From NCBI RefSeq assembly GCF_011752625.1, contig NZ_VWXD01000005.1:124001-188000 (forward strand): a DNA stretch of 64,000 nt, written 5' to 3'. A program made the translations under genes and the position numbers. The notes under the pieces were generated by a model. It made no database searches. It was not told where the DNA came from and worked only from the letters and a program-made list of their open reading frames with translations. Below, piece by piece: positions 53,933-64,000 of this stretch. This DNA comes from Candidatus Pantoea formicae. Lineage in GTDB: Bacteria; Pseudomonadota; Gammaproteobacteria; Enterobacterales; Enterobacteriaceae. Position 1 is the first letter of the stretch; each line of letters starts with the position of its first letter.

Positions 53933-54481
53933 TTAAGGCAGTTCCGGCGGTTGCCACTCTTCCACTTCAATCAGCACCAGCAATGCGGCATCGCCACCAA
54001 ACAGTTTTGGCGCCTGATGGAACGCCATCACATGCGGATGCTGCGCCAGCCACAGCGGAGTCTGCTGCTTGAGAATATGCTTGCCATGTCCAGTCATCAC
54101 ACTGGCACAGAACAAGTGTTCGCGGCGGCAGGCGGCAATCAGTGCACCTAACTCTTGTTTCGCCTGTTGCTGTCTTAACCCGTGCAAATCTAAAAAAATC
54201 TCTGGGGTGTAATCGCCACGACGTAATTTCTTTAATTCGTAGTGGCTGACATCCGCGCGGACATAACGCATCGGGCCGTCACTGGAGAGCAGCGGCTGAA
54301 ATTCATCGGAGAAGTAGTGGCTATTATCGGCTTGCTCAGAAAGCAGTCTTTTTAACGGTACTTCACGTGTTTTCACTACCGTTTTATGTACGATAGTGTC
54401 TTGTTTCAACTTGCGCGTCCCACTCATTAATTCGCGGAACAGTGACTGATCGTCCTGGCTTAGCGGCGTTTTCTTACTCAT
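53933..54481 (-). CDS. smrB: Ribosome rescue endonuclease SmrB
   Basis: A 182-residue Smr-domain protein that cuts mRNA between collided ribosomes in E. coli. The Smr domain starts at [12 protein letters not shown] (about residue 97) and contains the conserved [17 protein letters not shown]. The N-terminal half is a basic extension. Divergent from prmB, as in E. coli. Confidence 0.94.
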   Translation of the reverse strand: MSKKTPLSQDDQSLFRELMSGTRKLKQDTIVHKTVVKTREVPLKRLLSEQADNSHYFSDEFQPLLSSDGPMRYVRADVSHYELKKLRRGDYTPEIFLDLHGLRQQQAKQELGALIAACRREHLFCASVMTGHGKHILKQQTPLWLAQHPHVMAFHQAPKLFGGDAALLVLIEVEEWQPPELP

Positions 54482-54638
54482 GGCTCGACAATAGGGTTAA
54501 AAGGCTGGTTATCAGCCGGTGACATACCTTAACGCGGGGCGTTAACAAATGTCAGCTTTTTCGCCTTGCTGCGCTGAATTCTGCCCGGCTTCGTGGCACA
54601 CTATCGGCCGATTGATTTTAAGGCCTGCGGAGGGCTAC

Positions 54639-55571
54639 GTGGACAAGATTTTCGTCGATGAGGCAGTGAGTGAACTGCACACCATTCAGGATATGCTGCG
54701 CTGGGCTGTTAGCCGTTTTTCGGCGGCAGGCATTTGGTACGGCCACGGCACGGACAATCCCTGGGACGAAGCAGTCCAACTGGTTCTGCCTACGCTCTGG
54801 TTGCCGCTGGATATTCCAGAAGATATGCGCCACGCGCGCCTCACCGCCAGTGAGCGTCACCGCATTGTTGAACGCGTGATTCGCCGCGTCAACGAGCGTA
54901 TTCCGGTCGCGTATCTGACCAACAAGGCTTGGTTCTGCGGTCACGAATTCTATGTTGATGAACGCGTACTGGTGCCACGTTCCCCGATCGGCGAGCTGAT
55001 TGAGAATCGGTTTGCCGGCCTGGTGAGCGAGCAGCCCCATCATATTCTCGACATGTGCACCGGCAGCGGCTGCATTGCCATTGCCTGCGCTTACGCCTTC
55101 CCAGAAGCTGAAGTGGATGCGGTCGATATTTCTACTGATGCGCTGGCGGTGGCCGAGCAAAACATTGAAGAACATGGTTTGATGCACCACGTCACGCCGA
55201 TTCGCGCCGATCTGTTCCGTGGTCTGCCGCAGGTGAAATATGACCTGATCGTCACCAATCCACCGTATGTTGATGCGGAAGATATGGACGACCTGCCAAA
55301 CGAATATCGTCATGAGCCAGAACTTGGCTTAGCGGCGGGCAGTGATGGCCTGAAACTGGTGCGCCGTATTCTTGCCTGCGCGCCAGATTACTTGAGCGAG
55401 CAGGGCGTGCTGATTTGTGAAGTCGGCAACAGCATGGTGCACATGATTGAGCAGTACCCAGATGTGCCATTCACCTGGCTGGAGTTTGATAACGGTGGTG
55501 ACGGCGTATTCATGCTGACGCGCGAGCAAATTGTTGCAGCACAGCATCACTTCTCCTTCTATAAAGACTAA
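54639..55571 (+). CDS. prmB: Ribosomal protein L3 glutamine methyltransferase PrmB
   Basis: A 310-residue SAM-dependent methyltransferase of the PrmA/HemK group that modifies L3. SAM motif [16 protein letters not shown] and the catalytic IVTNPPYVD are present. GTG start at 54639 with GGAGG 5 nt upstream gives exactly the E. coli length; the frame is open further upstream but unsupported. Confidence 0.95.
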   Translation: MDKIFVDEAVSELHTIQDMLRWAVSRFSAAGIWYGHGTDNPWDEAVQLVLPTLWLPLDIPEDMRHARLTASERHRIVERVIRRVNERIPVAYLTNKAWFCGHEFYVDERVLVPRSPIGELIENRFAGLVSEQPHHILDMCTGSGCIAIACAYAFPEAEVDAVDISTDALAVAEQNIEEHGLMHHVTPIRADLFRGLPQVKYDLIVTNPPYVDAEDMDDLPNEYRHEPELGLAAGSDGLKLVRRILACAPDYLSEQGVLICEVGNSMVHMIEQYPDVPFTWLEFDNGGDGVFMLTREQIVAAQHHFSFYKD

Positions 55572-55617
55572 AAATCGGGGCGAGCGCTCGCCCGCAACAT
55601 CGCAACAAGGAACCACA

Positions 55618-56703
55618 ATGGCCGGAAACAGCATCGGACAAGTTTTTCGCGTAACCACCTTTGGCGAGTCGCACGGTATTGCGCTGGGCTGCATTGTTGA
55701 TGGCGTGCCACCTGGCATTCCACTGACGGAAGCGGATATTCAGCACGATCTCGATCGCCGCCGTCCTGGCACATCGCGCTATACCACGCAGCGCCGTGAG
55801 CCGGATCAGGTGAAAATTTTGTCTGGCGTGTTTGAGGGCGTCACCACGGGCACCTCTATCGGCCTGCTGATTGAAAATACCGATCAGCGTTCGCAGGACT
55901 ACGGTGCAATCAAAGATCTGTTCCGTCCAGGCCATGCGGATTACACCTACGAGCAGAAATACGGCCTGCGTGACTATCGCGGCGGCGGTCGTTCGTCCGC
56001 ACGTGAAACCGCGATGCGTGTTGCCGCAGGTGCAATCGCCAAGAAATATTTGCAGATGAAGCATGGTATCCAGGTGCGTGGCTACCTGGCGCAGATTGGT
56101 GATGTTGCCTGCGAGCTGAAAGACTGGAGCATTGTTGAAGAGAATCCGTTCTTCTGCCCGGATGCATCAAAGTTGGAAGCACTGGACGAACTGATGCGTG
56201 GCCTGAAGAAAGAGGGTGATTCCATCGGCGCGAAAGTGACTGTGATGGCGGAAAACGTGCCGCCAGGTCTGGGCGAGCCGGTATTTGATCGTCTCGATGC
56301 CGATCTGGCGCATGCCTTGATGAGCATCAATGCGGTGAAAGGCGTTGAAATCGGTGACGGTTTTGCCGTGGTGAGTCAACGTGGTAGCCAGCATCGTGAT
56401 GAAATTCGTGCCGACGGCTTCCAGAGTAACCACGCGGGTGGCATTTTGGGCGGAATCAGCAGCGGTCAGACCATCAGCGCTAATCTGGCCATGAAGCCGA
56501 CTTCAAGCATCACCGTACCGGGTAAAACCATCACCCGTGATGGCGAAGAAGTGGAAATGATCACCAAAGGTCGCCACGATCCTTGCGTCGGTATCCGTGC
56601 GGTACCGATTGCCGAAGCGATGATGGCGATTGTGTTGATGGACCACCTGCTGCGCCAGCGTGCGCAAAACGGTGACGTCAACAGCAGCGTACCGCGCTGG
56701 TAA
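55618..56703 (+). CDS. aroC: Chorismate synthase AroC
   Basis: A 361-residue FMN-dependent enzyme making chorismate from 5-enolpyruvylshikimate-3-phosphate. The signatures [34 protein letters not shown] and [16 protein letters not shown] are present. AAGGA precedes ATG by 7 nt; the length equals E. coli. It is 46 nt behind prmB. Confidence 0.97.
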   Translation: MAGNSIGQVFRVTTFGESHGIALGCIVDGVPPGIPLTEADIQHDLDRRRPGTSRYTTQRREPDQVKILSGVFEGVTTGTSIGLLIENTDQRSQDYGAIKDLFRPGHADYTYEQKYGLRDYRGGGRSSARETAMRVAAGAIAKKYLQMKHGIQVRGYLAQIGDVACELKDWSIVEENPFFCPDASKLEALDELMRGLKKEGDSIGAKVTVMAENVPPGLGEPVFDRLDADLAHALMSINAVKGVEIGDGFAVVSQRGSQHRDEIRADGFQSNHAGGILGGISSGQTISANLAMKPTSSITVPGKTITRDGEEVEMITKGRHDPCVGIRAVPIAEAMMAIVLMDHLLRQRAQNGDVNSSVPRW

Positions 56704-56707
56704 GCCA

Positions 56708-57535
56708 ATGATGCGCCGCCTGCTCACCACCGTTGCCGCGCTGTTGTGCAGTGCGGCCGCCTTTGCCGCCACTCCCTGGCAGCAAATCCATCAGCCCATT
56801 GCGGGCAGCCCGCAGTCGATTGGTGGTTTCGCCAATGGCTGTATCGTTGGTGCACAGCAATTACCGCTCAACTCACCGAACTATCAAGTGATGCGCCAGG
56901 ATCAACGGCGCTACTACGGCCATCCCGATCTTATTGCATTTATTCAACGCCTAAGTACGCAGGTGCATCAACTGCAGTTAGGACAGGTGTTGATTGGTGA
57001 TATGGGCATGGCGGCAGGTGGGCGCTTTAGTAGCGGGCATGCCAGTCATCAAACCGGTTTGGATGTTGATATCTGGCTGCAACTGCCGCAAACGCGCTGG
57101 ACGGCGCAGCAACTGTTGAAGCCGCAGCCGTTGGATCTGGTGGCAGCAGACGATAAGCAAGTTATCGCGCGTCACTGGCAGCCGCAAATAGATAGTTTGA
57201 TAAAACTAGCAGCGAAAGATGATGAAGTGACGCGCATCTTCGTCAATCCAGCGATTAAAAAGCAACTATGTGCCGATGCGGGAAGCGATCGTGCGTGGTT
57301 GAATAAAGTCCGCCCCTGGTTCGCGCACCGTGCGCACATGCATGTGCGTTTGCGTTGTCCTGCGGGCAGTCTGGAGTGCGAAGATCAGGCCGCTCCGCCG
57401 CCAGGTGATGGTTGCGGTGCTGAACTTGATAGCTGGTTCTTGCCCAAAAAACCAGGCAGCACACCGCCAGTGAAGAAAGCGCCACCGCCGTTGCCGCCAT
57501 CCTGTCAGGCACTGTTAGATCGCCATTTATTATAA
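56708..57535 (+). CDS. mepA: Penicillin-insensitive murein endopeptidase MepA
   Basis: A 275-residue periplasmic LAS-type zinc peptidase that cuts D-Ala-meso-DAP and DAP-DAP cross-links. After the signal peptide ([20 protein letters not shown]), zinc residues are seen in [17 protein letters not shown] (H114, D121) and [12 protein letters not shown] Pro-rich tail ([15 protein letters not shown]) follows. It starts 4 nt after aroC. Confidence 0.95.
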   Translation: MMRRLLTTVAALLCSAAAFAATPWQQIHQPIAGSPQSIGGFANGCIVGAQQLPLNSPNYQVMRQDQRRYYGHPDLIAFIQRLSTQVHQLQLGQVLIGDMGMAAGGRFSSGHASHQTGLDVDIWLQLPQTRWTAQQLLKPQPLDLVAADDKQVIARHWQPQIDSLIKLAAKDDEVTRIFVNPAIKKQLCADAGSDRAWLNKVRPWFAHRAHMHVRLRCPAGSLECEDQAAPPPGDGCGAELDSWFLPKKPGSTPPVKKAPPPLPPSCQALLDRHLL

Positions 57536-57541
57536 CAATTT

Positions 57542-57590
57542 GTAGAGGCATGCCAGGTTGCGCCAGCCGGTGGCTTCAAGGCCCCTCTAC
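57542..57590. repeat. Long hairpin between mepA and yfcA
   Basis: GTAGAGG (57542) and CCTCTAC (57584) enclose GCCA/TGGC (57562-57574) and further partial pairing (ATGCC/GGC). No good T-tract. It may be a palindromic dispersed repeat or an mRNA-stabilising stem. Confidence 0.45.
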
Positions 57591-57610
57591 GCTGTATTTT
57601 AAGGATTATC

Positions 57611-58408
57611 ATGGAGTGGTTTGTTGTCAGCCCGTGGATTCTCTGCGTGCTGTTTCTGGTTGCGGTGCTGGCGGCGTTTATCGACTCCATCGCCGGCGGT
57701 GGCGGTTTACTCACCGTACCTTCTTTACTCGCCGCAGGACTTTCCCCCGCGCAGGCCTTAGCCACGAATAAGCTCCAGTCGGTGGGCGGATCCTTCTCCG
57801 CTAGCCTCTACTTTGTTCGGCGTGGCGCGGTGAAATTGCGCGAACAGCGGCTCAATATCGCGATGACCTTTATTGGCGGTGTATGCGGCACCGTATTGAT
57901 CCAGCATATTCAGGCCGATGTGCTGCGACAGATCCTGCCGATCTTGCTCATCAGCATTGGTCTATGGTTCCTGCTGATGCCACGTTTGGGTGAAGCGGAT
58001 CGCGAACATCGTCTGCAAGGATTTGCCTACGCATTGGTGGGCGGCGGCTGCGTCGGCTTCTACGATGGCTTTTTTGGACCGGGTGCCGGTTCATTCTATG
58101 CGCTGGCATTTGTCACACTGTGTGGATTCAATCTGGCCAAAGCAACTGCCCACGCCAAAGTCCTAAATTTCACCTCTAACTTCAGCAGTCTGCTGTTCTT
58201 TATGTTCGGCGGAAAAGTGGTGTGGGGCACCGGCGTGATTATGCTGATTGGCGCATTTTTAGGTGCACGCCTGGGCGCAAGGCTGGTGCTGAGCCGCGGC
58301 CAGAAGCTTATCCGTCCGATGGTGGTGACGGTCTCAGCGGTCATGAGCGCCAAATTGTTATGGGATAGCCACGGCAGTGCGATACTGGCGTGGATGGCCA
58401 CCCTGTAA
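57611..58408 (+). CDS. yfcA: TSUP-family membrane protein YfcA
   Basis: A 265-residue, eight-segment membrane protein of the TauE/SafE (TSUP) family of anion or sulfur-compound exporters. Family marks are AAFIDSIAGGGGLLTVPSLL and YDGFFGPGAGSFYALAFV. Conserved neighbour of mepA in E. coli. Substrate unknown. Confidence 0.93.
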   Translation: MEWFVVSPWILCVLFLVAVLAAFIDSIAGGGGLLTVPSLLAAGLSPAQALATNKLQSVGGSFSASLYFVRRGAVKLREQRLNIAMTFIGGVCGTVLIQHIQADVLRQILPILLISIGLWFLLMPRLGEADREHRLQGFAYALVGGGCVGFYDGFFGPGAGSFYALAFVTLCGFNLAKATAHAKVLNFTSNFSSLLFFMFGGKVVWGTGVIMLIGAFLGARLGARLVLSRGQKLIRPMVVTVSAVMSAKLLWDSHGSAILAWMATL

Positions 58409-58475
58409 ACCAATACTCGTCAAGACGGGCGACCAGTGCGACAATGGCAGTAATTTTTTTAAAGATTAAAATATT

Positions 58476-59021
58476 ATGAGTACAGAACATCATTACCAGC
58501 AGCTGGTGGACATTTTTGATGGCTGCTTTGTTGACGACTTTCAGACCCGTCTAATTAAAGGCGACGATGAACCTATCTATCTTCCAGCGGATGAGGAATC
58601 ACCGTGGAACCGTGTGGTGTTTGCTCATGGCTTTTATGCCAGTGCGCTGCATGAGATTTCCCACTGGTGCATTGCAGGTGAAGCACGCCGCAAGTTGGTG
58701 GATTTTGGTTACTGGTATTGCCCGGATGGACGCGATGCGCAAACGCAAAGCCAGTTCGAGTCGGTAGAGGTGAAACCACAGGCGCTGGAATGGCTGTTTT
58801 GTGTTGCGGCAGGCTTTCCCTTCAATGTTAGCTGTGACAACCTCGAAGGAGATTGTGAGCCGGATCGCATCGCATTCCAGCGCAAGGTCCATGCTCAAGT
58901 GATGGCCTATTTCGAGCAAGGAATCCCGGCACGTCCCGCTCGATTTATCGATGCGTTAACAAACTATTACGGTACACCTGCGCTGACGGCGGCACATTTT
59001 CCGTGGCCGGAAGATCTGTGA
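58476..59021 (+). CDS. epmC: Elongation factor P hydroxylase EpmC
   Basis: A 181-residue enzyme that hydroxylates the beta-lysyl-lysine of EF-P. The metal-binding text ALHEISHWCIAGEARRKLVD (His residues near 57 and 61) is the family mark. Between yfcA and yfcL as in E. coli. Confidence 0.94.
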   Translation: MSTEHHYQQLVDIFDGCFVDDFQTRLIKGDDEPIYLPADEESPWNRVVFAHGFYASALHEISHWCIAGEARRKLVDFGYWYCPDGRDAQTQSQFESVEVKPQALEWLFCVAAGFPFNVSCDNLEGDCEPDRIAFQRKVHAQVMAYFEQGIPARPARFIDALTNYYGTPALTAAHFPWPEDL

Positions 59022-59052
59022 TTTGCCAGCCCATAATTAAAGGATAGAAAAG

Positions 59053-59334
59053 ATGATCGTAGAATTCGAAACACGCATCCTGGCTCTGATTGACGACATG
59101 GTTGATCACGCCAGTGACGATGAGCTATTTGCCGGTGGCTATCTGCGTGGTCATCTGACCCTGGCGGTGGCTGAGATTGAGGTCAGCGGTGAACACACGC
59201 CCGAAGCGCTGCAAATTCACGTGACCAACAGCCTGCAAAAAGCCATTGCAGCGGGTGAACTATCGCCACGTGATCAAGCTTTGGTGATTGGCATGTGGGA
59301 TAACCTGTTCCAGCAGGCCCGCCAGCCTGCATAA
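59053..59334 (+). CDS. yfcL: YfcL family protein
   Basis: A 93-residue acidic protein of unknown function ([20 protein letters not shown] start; [20 protein letters not shown]). AAAGGATAGAAAAG precedes ATG. Conserved gene order epmC-yfcL, convergent with mnmC. Confidence 0.92.
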   Translation: MIVEFETRILALIDDMVDHASDDELFAGGYLRGHLTLAVAEIEVSGEHTPEALQIHVTNSLQKAIAAGELSPRDQALVIGMWDNLFQQARQPA

Positions 59335-59340
59335 CAACAT

Positions 59341-59360
59341 GGGGCGTTCTCTCGCCCCTT
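59341..59360. terminator. Hairpin between yfcL and mnmC
   Basis: GGGGCG-TTCTCT-CGCCCC in the 29-bp convergent gap, without a clear T-tract. Weak. Confidence 0.4.
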
Positions 59361-59363
59361 GGT

Positions 59364-61376
59364 TTACCGTCCGGCTTTCTTCCCCTTAAGCAATTTCCTT
59401 ATCCAGTAGCGGTTCGGATTCATGGCCGACAACGTCGTGGTGTCTAACGGTTGCGGCTCACCGCTCATCTGCGCTGCTAGCACTTCTGCCGCCAAAGGAG
59501 CACTGCACAAACCGCGTGAACCGAGCGCACCCAGTACAAATAAGCCGCGATGGGTAGGCGCCTCGGCAATGTTTTCGCCCCGTACACGCTGCTCCGGCAA
59601 ATCCGCATATTGTGCCAGCGTTGCTTCATAATCTGGCGCGCTGCCGCTCATCGGCAAATGATCGCGCGTTGCGCAACGGACCCCATTACGTGCTTCATTC
59701 TCGCTGATATCCACCTGTAACGGCCATTCCGCATCGGGTAAGCAATCAATGAGTCGCTGGCGGTTTTCCTGCTGGTCGTCAAGGCGGAATGCGGTGGCGG
59801 TATCTCCACGGTGGTAGCTGGCACCAACACAATGCGTATTGAACGTTGGGCTAACCGGGGTGAGATATCCGTCGTAACAGAGTACCGTTTTCAGGCTACC
59901 CAGCAGCGGTGCGGTGGGGACATGGCTGACCTGGCCGGCGACGGCATAAACTGGTAGGTCCTTGCTCTGATCGATCTCCAGCAACGCATGGCCATTAGCA
60001 AGGACCACCTGCGCATGTTGCACGGCTGGCTGGTCACTGAATTGCAGAGTCCAGTTATCATCGTGACGTTTCAGTTGCGTTACGCGATGCAACCAGTGGA
60101 CGCGTAAGCCCAGTGTTTGCGCATACTCCAGCAGATTGCTGGTGAGTTGCGAAGGGGAAAGCCATCCCCCCTGAGGATAGAAAATCCCACCCCATTGCGT
60201 ATCGACCCCCGCCAACTGCTGCGCTTGTGCTACATCAACGCCGTAGGCGATATCGTGCGGCAGCCCCATGTTCAGCATCTGAGCGATCTTCTCGGCGCTT
60301 TTACTGTCCCAGCCAAGTTGTAAAACGCCGCTCCAGTCATGCTCAAACATCACGGGCAATTGATCGTATAAACGGCGGGCAAAGGTGAACGCAGCAGGGA
60401 AAAAGGTGGCCAGCGCCGGATCGTGCTGGTTGAGCAGCGGATAAAGCGCACCCTGACGATTACCTGAAGCCCCCAATGCCGGTGCTGCATCTGCGCAATA
60501 AAGAGAGACATTCCAGCCTCGGCGTAACAGCGCCAGCGCCAGAACGGCACTGGCTACGCCACCACCAACCAGCGCGACGTCGTGGCTACTGGCGGCGGGT
60601 CGCGCATACCAGGGCTGGCTATGAGGCAGATCAATCGTCTGTTCCATTACGCCTGTTAACATTTCACGCTTGTGGCCGAAGCCTTTACGCTTCGCCACGG
60701 TGAAACCCGCTTCTTGCAATCCGCGGCGGACAAAACCGGCGGCGGTAAAAGTGGCCAGCGTCCCGCCCGGTCGGGCCAGACGTGCCATGGCGGCGAACAG
60801 TTCAGGTGTCCACATTTCCGGATTTTTCGCGGGTGCGAAGCCATCTAAAAACCACGCATCAACCTGGGCGTTAAGACTGTCATCAAAGGTATTAATTAGC
60901 GCGTTAATATCTCCGAGCCAGAGGTCGAGCGTGACTTTACCACCGTTAAACAGTAAACGCTGGCAACCCGGTAGCGCTTGGGGCCACTGTTGCTGTAACT
61001 GCTCTGCCCAAGGCGCCAGCTCTGGCCAGTGAGCATGGGCTGCTACCAAGTCGGTTTGCGTCAGTGGGAATTTTTCGCAGCTAATGAAGTGCAGGCGCTT
61101 AAGTGTGGCGTCGGGATGTTCGCTACAGAAGCGATCGAATGCTTGCCACAGGGTAAGAAAATTCAGACCCGTCCCAAAACCGCTTTCTGCGACAATAAAA
61201 AGATCGTGTGCATGTTCGGCAAAGCGGGCCGGAATGTGGTTGCCATTAAGGAAGACATAGCGCGTCTCTTCCAGTCCATTGTCATTGGAGAAGTAGACAT
61301 CGTCGAATGCTCGGGAAACAGGTGTACCCTGATCATTCCAATTTAATTGCGCGTGTTCAACCGGGGATAACTTCAC
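59364..61376 (-). CDS. mnmC: tRNA mnm5s2U34 biosynthesis bifunctional protein MnmC
   Basis: A 670-residue two-domain enzyme for the wobble uridine of tRNA. The C-terminal FAD oxidoreductase domain ([20 protein letters not shown] near residue 266) removes the carboxymethyl group; the N-terminal SAM methyltransferase domain ([19 protein letters not shown] near 62; [15 protein letters not shown] near 175) methylates the product. Divergent from fabB. Length equals E. coli (668). Confidence 0.96.
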   Translation of the reverse strand: MKLSPVEHAQLNWNDQGTPVSRAFDDVYFSNDNGLEETRYVFLNGNHIPARFAEHAHDLFIVAESGFGTGLNFLTLWQAFDRFCSEHPDATLKRLHFISCEKFPLTQTDLVAAHAHWPELAPWAEQLQQQWPQALPGCQRLLFNGGKVTLDLWLGDINALINTFDDSLNAQVDAWFLDGFAPAKNPEMWTPELFAAMARLARPGGTLATFTAAGFVRRGLQEAGFTVAKRKGFGHKREMLTGVMEQTIDLPHSQPWYARPAASSHDVALVGGGVASAVLALALLRRGWNVSLYCADAAPALGASGNRQGALYPLLNQHDPALATFFPAAFTFARRLYDQLPVMFEHDWSGVLQLGWDSKSAEKIAQMLNMGLPHDIAYGVDVAQAQQLAGVDTQWGGIFYPQGGWLSPSQLTSNLLEYAQTLGLRVHWLHRVTQLKRHDDNWTLQFSDQPAVQHAQVVLANGHALLEIDQSKDLPVYAVAGQVSHVPTAPLLGSLKTVLCYDGYLTPVSPTFNTHCVGASYHRGDTATAFRLDDQQENRQRLIDCLPDAEWPLQVDISENEARNGVRCATRDHLPMSGSAPDYEATLAQYADLPEQRVRGENIAEAPTHRGLFVLGALGSRGLCSAPLAAEVLAAQMSGEPQPLDTTTLSAMNPNRYWIRKLLKGKKAGR

Positions 61377-61452
61377 GGGAAAGGCTCATTTTTCAGGCAG
61401 TGGCGCGATTTTAACGACTGCCGTCACATGACGCAAATTTACAAAAGGAAAT

Positions 61453-61469
61453 GGCTGATCGGACTTGTT
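61453..61469. promoter_or_regulatory. FadR-like activator site at fabB
   Basis: GGCTGATCGGACTTGTT matches the FadR consensus at most positions (TGRTCNGACNTGT core). FadR activates fabB in E. coli. It lies 63-79 bp upstream of the start. Confidence 0.55.
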
Positions 61470-61471
61470 CG

Positions 61472-61487
61472 GCTTACAACTGTAAGC
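61472..61487. promoter_or_regulatory. FabR-like operator at fabB
   Basis: GCTTACA-AC-TGTAAGC, a 16-bp palindrome 3 bp behind the FadR-like site. FabR sites at E. coli fabA and fabB have the same spacing of arms around a TACA..TGT core. Confidence 0.65.
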
Positions 61488-61531
61488 TAGAGTGCACGTC
61501 AATCCAAAAGAAGTGGAATGAGGACTATTGA

Positions 61532-62752
61532 ATGAAACGTGCAGTGATTACTGGCCTGGGTATCGTTTCCAGCATTGGTAATAACCAGCAAGAAGTGCTG
61601 GCTTCTCTGCGTGAAGGCCGTTCGGGTATCACCTTCTCTGAAGAGATGAGAGATATCGGTATGCGCAGCCACGTATGGGGCAACGTCAAACTGGATACCA
61701 ACGGGCTCATCGATCGCAAAATCGTGCGTTTCATGAGTGATGCTTCAATCTACGCTTATCTGTCTATGGCAGAAGCGATTCAGGATTCCGGTCTGACTGA
61801 CGAGCAGTATCAGAACAACCCACGTGTGGGTCTGATTGCCGGTTCAGGCGGTGGTTCTCCGCGTTATCAGGTGTTCGGTGCTGACGCAATGCGTGGCCCG
61901 CGCGGCTTGAAAGCGGTCGGTCCTTATGTGGTGACCAAAGCCATGGGTTCAGGTGTGTCAGCGTGTCTGGCTACGCCGTTCAAAATCCACGGCGTAAACT
62001 ACTCGATCAGCTCTGCGTGTGCGACTTCAGCACACTGCATCGGTAATGCGGTTGAGCAGATTCAGTTGGGCAAACAGGACATCGTGTTTGCTGGCGGCGG
62101 CGAAGAGCTGAGCTGGGAAATGGCCTGTGAGTTCGATGCGATGGGCGCACTGTCCACCAAATACAACGAAACCCCAGAAAAAGCTTCTCGTACCTATGAT
62201 GCAAACCGTGATGGTTTCGTGATCGCAGGCGGCGGCGGCATGGTAGTGGTCGAAGAGCTGGAGCATGCTCTGGCACGTGGCGCACACATCTATGCAGAAA
62301 TCGTTGGCTACGGCGCGACTTCTGACGGTGCTGATATGGTGGCTCCTTCAGGTGAAGGCGCAGTGCGCTGCATGAAGATGGCCATGCAGGGCGTTGATAC
62401 CCCAATCGATTACCTCAACACCCACGGCACTTCTACGCCAGTCGGTGATGTAAAAGAGCTGGGCGCGATTCGCGAAGTGTTTGGTGATAACTCACCGTAC
62501 ATCTCTGCCACCAAAGCCATGACCGGTCACTCACTGGGTGCGGCGGGCGTGCAGGAAGCGATCTACACCTTGCTGATGCTGGAGCATAGCTTCATCGCGC
62601 CAAGCATTAACATCGAAGAGATTGATGAAGCCGGTAAAGGCCTGAACATCGTGACGCAGCCGACTGAAAAAGCGCTGACCACCGTGATGTCCAACAGCTT
62701 TGGTTTCGGCGGCACCAACGCTACCTTGACCATGCGTAAGCTGTCAGCGTAA
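61532..62752 (+). CDS. fabB: 3-oxoacyl-ACP synthase I FabB
   Basis: A 406-residue condensing enzyme of fatty acid elongation, required for unsaturated fatty acids. The catalytic Cys is in [17 protein letters not shown], and the two active-site His in [14 protein letters not shown] and [11 protein letters not shown]. Length equals E. coli FabB. Operators for FadR and FabR lie directly upstream. Confidence 0.97.
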   Translation: MKRAVITGLGIVSSIGNNQQEVLASLREGRSGITFSEEMRDIGMRSHVWGNVKLDTNGLIDRKIVRFMSDASIYAYLSMAEAIQDSGLTDEQYQNNPRVGLIAGSGGGSPRYQVFGADAMRGPRGLKAVGPYVVTKAMGSGVSACLATPFKIHGVNYSISSACATSAHCIGNAVEQIQLGKQDIVFAGGGEELSWEMACEFDAMGALSTKYNETPEKASRTYDANRDGFVIAGGGGMVVVEELEHALARGAHIYAEIVGYGATSDGADMVAPSGEGAVRCMKMAMQGVDTPIDYLNTHGTSTPVGDVKELGAIREVFGDNSPYISATKAMTGHSLGAAGVQEAIYTLLMLEHSFIAPSINIEEIDEAGKGLNIVTQPTEKALTTVMSNSFGFGGTNATLTMRKLSA

Positions 62753-62849
62753 ATACCCGTCATACTTCAACATGCAGACCCGCTCACTGATTTCAGTCAG
62801 CTCTGGGGATGTAAATTGAATGCTACAGGGTCGTTGATTGCGTAGTTCT

Positions 62850-62881
62850 AAGGGCCGGTTAATCCGGCCCTTGTTGTTTTT
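62850..62881 (+). terminator. fabB terminator
   Basis: AAGGGCCGG-TTAAT-CCGGCCCTT followed by GTTGTTTTT, about 100 nt behind the fabB stop. Confidence 0.85.
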
Positions 62882-63032
62882 GACATTTGCCCCGCCGCTT
62901 GCCTACACTCTTCCCGTTGCCTCAATGAAACAAAATAATCGTTTGCGCACTTTGTGAATCAAATCACCCATTTCTGCCTCGTGCAGTCAATGGATGTATT
63001 GCGCATGCCCTGAACAAGGAGTTCCTACCATC

Positions 63033-64000
63033 ATGACCACGGCTGCCGATACGCAGACGCAATCTGTGCTGCCCTTAGGCTGTATCTCATTTGCGGTCTT
63101 TCTCACCTACCTCACCGCTGGCCTGGCGTTGCCGGTTATCCCGCTGTATGTGCATCAAGAATTAGGGATGAGCAATCTGATGGTGGGCGTCGCAGTGGGG
63201 ATTCAATTTTTTGCCACGCTGCTGACACGCAGTTTCGCTGGGCGTCGCGCCGATCAGCACGGTGCCAAACTTACGACCCAACACGGAATGATCGCTATCG
63301 CTTTGGTGGGCGTGGCTTATCTGGCTGCGGCATTGCTGCCGGTGTCGCCATGGGCCAAGTTTGGTCTACTGGCATTGGGGCGTCTGCTGCTGGGTTTTGG
63401 GGAAAGTCTATTGCTGACAGGCAATCTGACCTGGGGCATGGGCTTGGTGGGTAGCAAACGCTCCGGATTGGTGATGTCGTGGAACGGTATGGCGATCTAT
63501 GGTTCGCTGGCGGCGGGCGCACCGCTCGGTCTGCTGATCAACCAACAGGGTGGATTCGCCGCCTTGGGCGCGGTAGCACTGCTGCTTCCGTTGTTGTCCT
63601 TGGCCATCAACAGCTGGGTTAACAAAGTACCGGTGGTCGGCGGGGAGCGTCCCTCACTGTTTAGCGTGGTGAAAACCATTTTCCAGCCGGGTATGGCGCT
63701 GGCGCTGCAAGGCACGGGTTTCGCGGTTATCGGCACCTTTACCTCACTCTACTTTGCTGCTGAAAACTGGGGAAATGCCGGTTTTGCCCTGACCGCATTT
63801 GGCTGTGCTTTTGTCTTGGTGCGGGTTTTTTTTGGCGGTTTACCCGATCGTCACGGCGGTGTGCGTGTGGCGATGGTTTCTCTGCTGGTGGAGACGGTGG
63901 GTTTATTGTTGCTGGCGCGTGCGACGTCGGGCGGGATGGCGCTAATTGGCGCCGCACTGACGGGTAGCGGTTGTTCACTGCTCTTCCCGGCACTGGGTGT
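63033..64000 (+). CDS. yfcJ: MFS transporter YfcJ, partial
   Basis: The frame starts ATG ACC ACG GCT at 63033 (AAGGAG 16-11 nt upstream) and stays open to the window edge, giving at least 322 residues of a twelve-segment major facilitator. Segments seen: [60 protein letters not shown] and [20 protein letters not shown]. Position behind fabB is that of E. coli yfcJ. Substrate not established; an exporter is likely. C-terminus missing. Confidence 0.88.
   Translation, partial: MTTAADTQTQSVLPLGCISFAVFLTYLTAGLALPVIPLYVHQELGMSNLMVGVAVGIQFFATLLTRSFAGRRADQHGAKLTTQHGMIAIALVGVAYLAAALLPVSPWAKFGLLALGRLLLGFGESLLLTGNLTWGMGLVGSKRSGLVMSWNGMAIYGSLAAGAPLGLLINQQGGFAALGAVALLLPLLSLAINSWVNKVPVVGGERPSLFSVVKTIFQPGMALALQGTGFAVIGTFTSLYFAAENWGNAGFALTAFGCAFVLVRVFFGGLPDRHGGVRVAMVSLLVETVGLLLLARATSGGMALIGAALTGSGCSLLFPALG

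Overview
The window reads as chromosomal DNA of a gammaproteobacterium of the order Enterobacterales, most likely family Erwiniaceae (Pantoea/Erwinia-like). Gene order follows the Escherichia coli backbone for long stretches (ligA-ypeB-yfeH/yfeR; valUXY-lysV/gltX/yfeC/ala tRNAs; nupC/mntH/ypeC; glk; ypdAB; alaC; argW-yfdC; mlaA; fadL-yfcZ-fadIJ-sixA-smrB-prmB-aroC-mepA-yfcA-epmC-yfcL/mnmC-fabB-yfcJ). The differences (an indolepyruvate decarboxylase, split ccmH/ccmI, a thiol-dioxygenase/rhodanese operon) fit plant-associated Erwiniaceae. The genus call is inference.

Layout. 1-6 kb: end of ligA, small conserved genes, then a leftward tRNA operon (Val-Val-Val-Lys) followed by two rtT-like repeats that each end in a copy of the tRNA-Lys 3' end, then gltX. 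6-7.8 kb: a formate/nitrite-type channel and two tRNA-Ala(GGC). 7.8-12.1 kb: a tightly overlapping leftward operon for a flavin monooxygenase, a periplasmic binding protein, a thiol (cysteine-type) dioxygenase and a four-domain rhodanese protein, probably for organosulfur use. 12-21 kb: nupC and mntH (with an MntR-type operator), a transposase-less IS4-like element of about 0.6 kb placed exactly in the mntH terminator and carrying a strongly foldable segment, ypeC, an aldo-keto reductase, ipdC and glk. 20.4-23.5 kb: the pyruvate-sensing pair ypdA/ypdB, then a repeat-rich gap with a 22-bp-arm foldback and a 17-bp x 11 minisatellite. 23.5-35.8 kb: alaC with the 24-residue ypdK behind it, then an accessory stretch: EmrAB-like exporter with a divergent IclR regulator, universal stress protein, unknown membrane protein, small lipoproteins, yhjX (with an apparent YpdB site), a YmgB-like protein, an EamA exporter with an AraC regulator. 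35.9-44.9 kb: argW, yfdC, the complete cytochrome c maturation operon ccmABCDEFGHI, mlaA. 45-64 kb: an MFS/LysR pair, then the fad/fab region, where FadR-like sites precede fadL, fadIJ and fabB.

How the genes work together: ypdAB and yhjX form a complete pyruvate-responsive circuit within 12 kb; fadL, fadI, fadJ and fabB form a fatty-acid module that carries its own operators; the ccm genes mature c-type cytochromes; the 7.8-12.1 kb operon is the best candidate for a poorly described pathway. Both window edges cut genes (ligA at the left, yfcJ at the right). All assignments come from reading sequence and recalled family features; no database search was run.
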